The position numbers and the translations under genes were made by a program. The notes beneath the pieces were generated by a model. The model searched no databases. It saw nothing but the letters and a program-made list of their open reading frames with translations, and was not told the origin of the DNA. From Alphaproteobacteria bacterium (GTDB lineage: Bacteria > Pseudomonadota > Alphaproteobacteria > Rs-D84), in contig JAFXFG010000034.1 in the NCBI GenBank assembly GCA_017520675.1, positions 1 to 37,087 of the forward strand: a stretch of 37,087 nt of DNA, written 5' to 3'. Positions 33,229 to 37,087 of the stretch are shown here, piece by piece; within the stretch, counting starts at the first letter, position 1; every line of letters starts with the position of its first letter.

Positions 33229-34509
33229 TTACAGGTCTAGGCTCTTGTTTCTTATTTTCTCGGACACACGACCGATAAGCTCAGACAACGGAATGTCGTT
33301 TATTTGTTGCCCATCACGTAAGCGAACTGAAATACTGTTGTTTTCAATTTCTTTGTCGCCCAACACGATAATATAAGGCACTTTCTTCTTGGCCGCATTT
33401 CGGATTTGATAAGAAATCGTATTGCCAGAGCTGTCTACATCGGCACGAATATCGTTTTCCATCAGTTTTTGTTGGATTTCAAATGCCGCCTGTTGGTGTC
33501 TGTCTGATACAGGCAATATTTGCACCTGAACCGGCGACAACCAAACGGGCAACTTGCCACCACAACGTTCTAAATACACACCAACAAAGCGTTCAATCGC
33601 CCCCAGAATTGCCCGATGCAACATAATCGGCACATGTTTTTGACCATCTTCGCCAATATATGACATGCCCCATTTTTCAGGCAAATTCATATCCAATTGT
33701 ATCGTCATACATTGCCATTCTTTACCGTTTGCATCAATCGCTTTGACATCTATGGCCGGTCCATAGAATTTTGCGCCACCGACATCAATCTCATAAGGGA
33801 TTTTTTTCTCTTTCAAGACCTGTTCAATGGAACGTTCTGCAAATTGCCAAACCGGCTCGTTATCAATGTATTTGTCTTTTTTGCCATCTAAATCACGGAC
33901 CGAGAAATAAACCTTGAACTTGTCATAGCCAAAGATTTTATTGAACGCCAAACCGAAATCAAAGACCTTGGACAATTCTTCCATAAATTGATCTTTGCGG
34001 CAAATGATATGGGCATCATCCTGCGTGATACAACGCACACGTAATAATCCCTGCAAACCACCAGATGCCTCGTAACGATAGACGTTGCCCAGTTCGCAAT
34101 ATTTAATTGGTAATTCCCGATATGAATGGACCGCGGAATTATAAATTGCGACATGGAAAGGACAACTCATCGGTTTTACATAATATGCACCTTGTTCGGA
34201 CTTGTCCTTTGATGACATGTCCATAGGCGGATACATACAATCGGCAAAATGGTCCAAATGGCCGGACTTTTCCCACAATTGTTTTAACCCGACAACCGGA
34301 GAATATACATATTTATATCCGGCTTTGCGGTGTTCTTGCCGCCAGAAATCCTCTATCTCATTGCGGATAATTGCACCGTTTGGATGCCACAAAGCCAACC
34401 CAGAACCGACGTATTCACTGAACGAGAACAAATCTAAATCCCGACCAATACGGCGATGGTCGTTTTCGGAAAAACACTGTTTTCCGTTGTTATTATTTTC
34501 ATTATTCAT
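33229..34509 (-). CDS. thrS: Threonyl-tRNA synthetase, minimal form without TGS and editing domains
   Basis: 426 residues instead of about 640. The class II core is complete: motif 2 YRYEASGGLQGLLRVRCITQ, zinc-site residues in KPMSCPFHVAIY and TQDDAHIIC, and motif 3 LHRAILGAIERFVG. The anticodon-binding domain follows from about residue 320. The N-terminal TGS and the editing domain (which removes Ser-tRNA-Thr) are absent: the protein begins just before RDLDLFSFSEYVGSGLALWH, the start of the catalytic domain. No frame upstream encodes them. Leader peptide and hairpins lie upstream. It ends at its own terminator. Confidence 0.95.
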   Translation of the reverse strand: MNNENNNNGKQCFSENDHRRIGRDLDLFSFSEYVGSGLALWHPNGAIIRNEIEDFWRQEHRKAGYKYVYSPVVGLKQLWEKSGHLDHFADCMYPPMDMSSKDKSEQGAYYVKPMSCPFHVAIYNSAVHSYRELPIKYCELGNVYRYEASGGLQGLLRVRCITQDDAHIICRKDQFMEELSKVFDFGLAFNKIFGYDKFKVYFSVRDLDGKKDKYIDNEPVWQFAERSIEQVLKEKKIPYEIDVGGAKFYGPAIDVKAIDANGKEWQCMTIQLDMNLPEKWGMSYIGEDGQKHVPIMLHRAILGAIERFVGVYLERCGGKLPVWLSPVQVQILPVSDRHQQAAFEIQQKLMENDIRADVDSSGNTISYQIRNAAKKKVPYIIVLGDKEIENNSISVRLRDGQQINDIPLSELIGRVSEKIRNKSLDL

Positions 34510-34558
34510 TTTTATAACCTTTTTTATTAAATTGTTAAACTATTAAAACTACTTGTAT

Positions 34559-34606
34559 GGATTCACAGAATCCAGAAATAAGAAACAGCACCGCACCTAG
34601 GCGGTG
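34559..34606 (-). promoter_or_regulatory. thrS attenuator hairpins
   Basis: Minus strand: hairpin CACCGC/GCGGTG (34606-34589) formed from the last Thr codons and the stop region of the leader, followed by a pyrimidine-rich stretch; then GGATTC/GAATCC (34573-34559). A competing stem GTGGTT/AACCAC (34632-34607) abuts the first. The T-tract is weak, so a terminator role is inferred. Confidence 0.55.
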
Positions 34607-34704
34607 GTGGTTGTGGCAAAGGTTGAAACCACGCACAGCAACACAGAACTTACACTCAAGTTCTGTTCATATGCTTTGAAAAAGATTTCTTTTTTGTTTA
34701 ACAT
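34597..34704 (-). CDS. thrS leader peptide with threonine codon run
   Basis: 35 codons from ATG at 34704 to TAG at 34597. It ends VVSTFATTTTA, with codons ACC, ACA, ACC, ACC, ACC just before the stop, five Thr among the last eight residues. The ATG is six nt after the TATATA box, so the leader is leaderless-translated from the first base. This fits ribosome-mediated attenuation: stalling at Thr codons when charged tRNA-Thr is scarce would stop the CACCGC arm from pairing and allow thrS transcription. Confidence 0.72.
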   Translation of the reverse strand: MLNKKEIFFKAYEQNLSVSSVLLCVVSTFATTTTA

Positions 34705-34708
34705 ACCC

Positions 34709-34738
34709 TATATATAGCACAAACCAGCCATATGTCAA
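34709..34738 (-). promoter_or_regulatory. thrS promoter
   Basis: Minus strand TTGACA (34738-34733), a 16-nt spacer, and TATATATA (34716-34709). It begins 12 nt beyond the stop of the upstream kinase-like gene. Confidence 0.75.
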
Positions 34739-34749
34739 GTTTCTTCATG

Positions 34750-35523
34750 TTATTTTGAATGCGATTGCAGTGCAATATTTTGATAATTGCTTTCGTATAA
34801 TTTGCGCGCGGCATCGGATTTTAAGACCTCTAAGGCACGCGGTTTTAGCTTTAATTGTTCCGCACATTTCACACCACGCGACCGGGCGGCACGCATCAAT
34901 TTGCCCATAATTTTCAATTCCAATTTATAGTATTCTGCATTATCAGGCATATCCGGAATATCGGTCAGCAATAACAGAATCAAATCACCAATGTTGCGAA
35001 TATTTTTTTCTGGGCGCAGGTCGATAATATGAAAACGCCCAGCCCCAGCATCAAACAGCATATTACCTTCGGATGGGTCAATTGTGAAATTGGTCGTGGC
35101 CAGATGATTCAAATCATCAACCAGTTTGTTATACGCACTTTGTGGTGCAGATGCCATTATGCGCATTTTTTCAATCGCCACAGATACCGCATCGGCCCGT
35201 TGTTGGGCAGTTAATTGTTCTTCGACCAAATCATTTGTTGGAATGCCGGCAACCTTTTTACAGACTGACAACACCACAGCCCCAGACATTGGGTCGGTTA
35301 AATTATACAAAGCCTGACCAAAATTGCGGCGACCGTGTACATTGTCGGTGCGCATGTACCGATATGCACCGGATGACAGTTTGTCCCGAAACGCTTTATC
35401 AATCTTGACCGTATGCGGCACACGCACAACATAAGAACCTGCATCGTATGTGGTGGCCTCGGTCCCCGAACCAATCGGTTTTTGTGAAATTGCGGACAAG
35501 ATTTCAGAACTATTTAATCGCAT
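34750..35523 (-). CDS. Kinase-fold (APH/protein-kinase-like) protein
   Basis: 257 residues from ATG at 35523, overlapping the previous stop (TAATG). PIGSGTEATTYDAGSYVVRV (16-35) looks like a glycine loop followed by the strand that carries the ATP-binding Lys; here the position reads VVRV, with Arg. IDPSEGNMLFD (148-158) has the Asp and Asn spacing of the catalytic loop, and FHIIDLRP (164-171) resembles the metal-binding Asp. It may phosphorylate a small molecule or protein, or be a pseudokinase. It is coupled to the HEFSH protein. Confidence 0.65.
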   Translation of the reverse strand: MRLNSSEILSAISQKPIGSGTEATTYDAGSYVVRVPHTVKIDKAFRDKLSSGAYRYMRTDNVHGRRNFGQALYNLTDPMSGAVVLSVCKKVAGIPTNDLVEEQLTAQQRADAVSVAIEKMRIMASAPQSAYNKLVDDLNHLATTNFTIDPSEGNMLFDAGAGRFHIIDLRPEKNIRNIGDLILLLLTDIPDMPDNAEYYKLELKIMGKLMRAARSRGVKCAEQLKLKPRALEVLKSDAARKLYESNYQNIALQSHSK

Positions 35524-36296
35524 TATTCCATACCCCATGACAGTGTGTTCTGTTTGATTTTGATTGCCACGGCCAATTTGCCCACAAAATCGTGATTTGC
35601 AAAATAATCCATCAATGCATAAGACGGTTTTTCAAATGGCTGATTTTTATATTTTTCAAAGTGCGCCTTTGTTGGCGATGGCCCTGGGACATAGTTTTGT
35701 TTTGCAATATTAACCAACTGGGCGTTAATCGGCGATTTATGTGGCAATTTATTATACACATAATGCGAAAATTCATGAACAAAGACAGACACAAATCCCG
35801 CAAAATCTGTACTTTCTGTTGTGGAAACTCTGATAGTTTTATCCCAGTCATAGCCACCGCCCATACCGTCTTGGGTGGCAAGAATAAACTGCATTTCAGA
35901 ATAATCAGCGGCACCATATTTCTGTGCCATTTTTTGATACAAGCGCACCCCAAATTCGGCACGTGCCGCATCATTCAGCGTGGCATAGTTAATCGCACCA
36001 TCCGACAAAACGGCATCATTAACAATAACCGCCTGCATATTTTGAAACAATGTTGCGGCATATTTTTCAAATGCCACCGCATCAAATGGAACCAAGGCAT
36101 GCGCCGCCTGTTCTAATTCCGCCAATCTGTCCGCATTTGCGGTAAGTTCACTTTGCACCGGTGACAAGTTACCAGCATATTTTTTTAATAATTCAATTTG
36201 TCGGGCGTTTATACGACCGATTTCCGCACCGATGGCGCGATGTTTCCGGCTAAGATTTATATCAAATGCCGAAGATTTTGCTGTATCTTTTCTCAT
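35523..36296 (-). CDS. Putative zinc metallopeptidase (HEFSH)
   Basis: 257 residues. FVSVFVHEFSHYVYNKLPHK holds HExxH at 174-178. An N-terminal helical region (IGAEIGRINARQIELLKKYA) precedes it; there is no signal peptide. A third metal ligand is not obvious, though MDYFANHDF near the C-terminus offers candidates. The start overlaps the GNAT stop (ATGA) and the stop overlaps the kinase-like start, so the three are translationally coupled. Family not recognised. Confidence 0.7.
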   Translation of the reverse strand: MRKDTAKSSAFDINLSRKHRAIGAEIGRINARQIELLKKYAGNLSPVQSELTANADRLAELEQAAHALVPFDAVAFEKYAATLFQNMQAVIVNDAVLSDGAINYATLNDAARAEFGVRLYQKMAQKYGAADYSEMQFILATQDGMGGGYDWDKTIRVSTTESTDFAGFVSVFVHEFSHYVYNKLPHKSPINAQLVNIAKQNYVPGPSPTKAHFEKYKNQPFEKPSYALMDYFANHDFVGKLAVAIKIKQNTLSWGME

Positions 36297-36820
36297 ACCA
36301 CCACCTTTGAAAACATTTTCATATCACGTGGCTGCCCCCGCAAGACAAAGTATTTGCGCAAGACACCCTCGCACTCATAACCACAACGCAACGCAACCGC
36401 CGCCGAACGAATATTTTGTTTATCCAGGGTCAATTGTATGCGCTGTAATCCCATGTCGCTAAAACCCATTTCGGTCAGTTTATTTAATGCATGCGTCATA
36501 ATGCCACGACCATTAAAGCCATGCGCCAGCCAATAACTGATTTCGCCCATATTGTCGTCTGTATCCACAAAGCCAATCTTGCCGGCAATTTCACCATCTA
36601 CCATAATAAAGTAAGCGCATTTATCATCGCCGTATGATTTTTCAATATTCGCCAGTGTTTTATCGGTTGTGGTATAGTCATCAACCCATTCCAAGAATTC
36701 GCCCAGGAATTCACGATTGTCATTTATAACCGACAACAACCGTTCGGCATTTTGTGCCGTTGGCTCAAGTTTTACCAGCCGGAAATCACCCATATCGATA
36801 ATGCGTGGAAACTTTTTCAT
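36293..36820 (-). CDS. GNAT N-acetyltransferase (RimJ/RimL type)
   Basis: 175 residues from ATG at 36820; AGGGGGT lies upstream, and the longer frame to 36868 overlaps the ABC gene. GEISYWLAHGFNGRGIMTHA is the acetyl-CoA motif, and IQLTLDKQNIRSAAVALRCG the late strand and helix with Asn. FRLVKLEPTAQNAERLLSVI is the typical N-terminus. It starts 14 nt after the ABC gene and overlaps the zincin by four bases. Substrate unknown. Confidence 0.88.
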   Translation of the reverse strand: MKKFPRIIDMGDFRLVKLEPTAQNAERLLSVINDNREFLGEFLEWVDDYTTTDKTLANIEKSYGDDKCAYFIMVDGEIAGKIGFVDTDDNMGEISYWLAHGFNGRGIMTHALNKLTEMGFSDMGLQRIQLTLDKQNIRSAAVALRCGYECEGVLRKYFVLRGQPRDMKMFSKVVV

Positions 36821-36834
36821 TGTTTTACCCCCTA

Positions 36835-37087
36835 TTACGATACAAAGCCTGACGTTTGCATATTCCACAATCGCCGATATAATCCACCCTGTTGCAACAA
36901 TTGTTTGTGCGAACCCATTTCAACAATTTTGCCACGTCTGATCACAATAATTCTGTCCATGTGGCGCAATGTGGATAAACGATGCGCAATCACAACAGAT
37001 GTTTTGCCACGCATTACATTGACCAAAGATTTTTGTATTAGTGTTTCATTTTCAGAATCAAGGGCTGATGTGGCCTCGTCCAATATC
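36835..37087 (-). CDS. ABC transporter ATP-binding C-terminus (partial)
   Basis: About 84 residues, running off the right edge. ILDEATSALDSENE is the Walker B/D-loop and VVIAHRLSTLRHMDRIIVI the H-loop. The ending GGLYRRLWNMQTSGFVS is typical of fused membrane-ATPase exporters (MsbA/ABCB class). The membrane domain lies outside the window. It leads the GNAT, zincin and kinase-like genes. Confidence 0.9.
   Translation of the reverse strand, partial: ILDEATSALDSENETLIQKSLVNVMRGKTSVVIAHRLSTLRHMDRIIVIRRGKIVEMGSHKQLLQQGGLYRRLWNMQTSGFVS

Overview
The window is an A+T-rich bacterial chromosome segment with short intergenic gaps, consensus sigma-70 promoters (TTGACA/TATAAT) and many hairpin-plus-T terminators. 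The cell is Gram-negative: there is a BamE-like lipoprotein, outer-membrane beta-barrels, a type V autotransporter, an EnvC-like divisome factor and a PpiD-like periplasmic foldase. CarD and the general gene style suggest an alphaproteobacterium. A full-length pyruvate:ferredoxin oxidoreductase (nifJ) implies anaerobic or microaerobic metabolism, so a gut- or host-associated uncultured lineage is my inference, not something the sequence proves.

Region 1 (1-21.7 kb) is mostly housekeeping: envC-tyrS (overlapping), two small tandem paralogues of unknown function, carD, a Cys-rich exported protein, bamE behind nifJ, a diverged ClpP-like protein, ctpA, a Fic-fold protein that has lost its catalytic histidine, an envelope pair (beta-barrel plus a glycine-rich exported protein), ppiD, tpiA-grpE, two small genes and a large autotransporter. 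A 26-codon leaderless ORF (or structured RNA) lies at 11857.

Region 2 (21.8-25.7 kb) is the most unusual part. Four unrelated accessory genes (GNAT, TIM-barrel, GNAT, MYG1-like) are separated by near-identical palindrome-rich repeats, each with a 177-bp core. All repeats have the same orientation although the genes face both ways. Partial repeats sit at both ends and a tRNA-Gln(CUG) gene lies at the right edge. It looks like a gene-cassette array, but there is no recombinase in the window.

Region 3 (26-32 kb) carries a subtilisin-like protease, three HExxH proteins (one archaemetzincin-like), two P-loop kinase-like proteins and a GNAT, all on the + strand and without export signals. A terminated structured RNA candidate lies at about 29.17-29.34 kb.

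Region 4 (32-37 kb, minus strand) holds an MFS transporter and a minimal threonyl-tRNA synthetase without its TGS and editing domains. The synthetase is preceded by a 35-codon leader peptide with a run of four Thr codons beside a hairpin, which looks like ribosome-mediated attenuation. Upstream is a translationally coupled operon: ABC exporter end, GNAT, HEFSH zincin, kinase-like protein.

A recurring theme is leaderless transcription: several genes have a good -10 box only 5-8 nt before the ATG and no ribosome-binding site.
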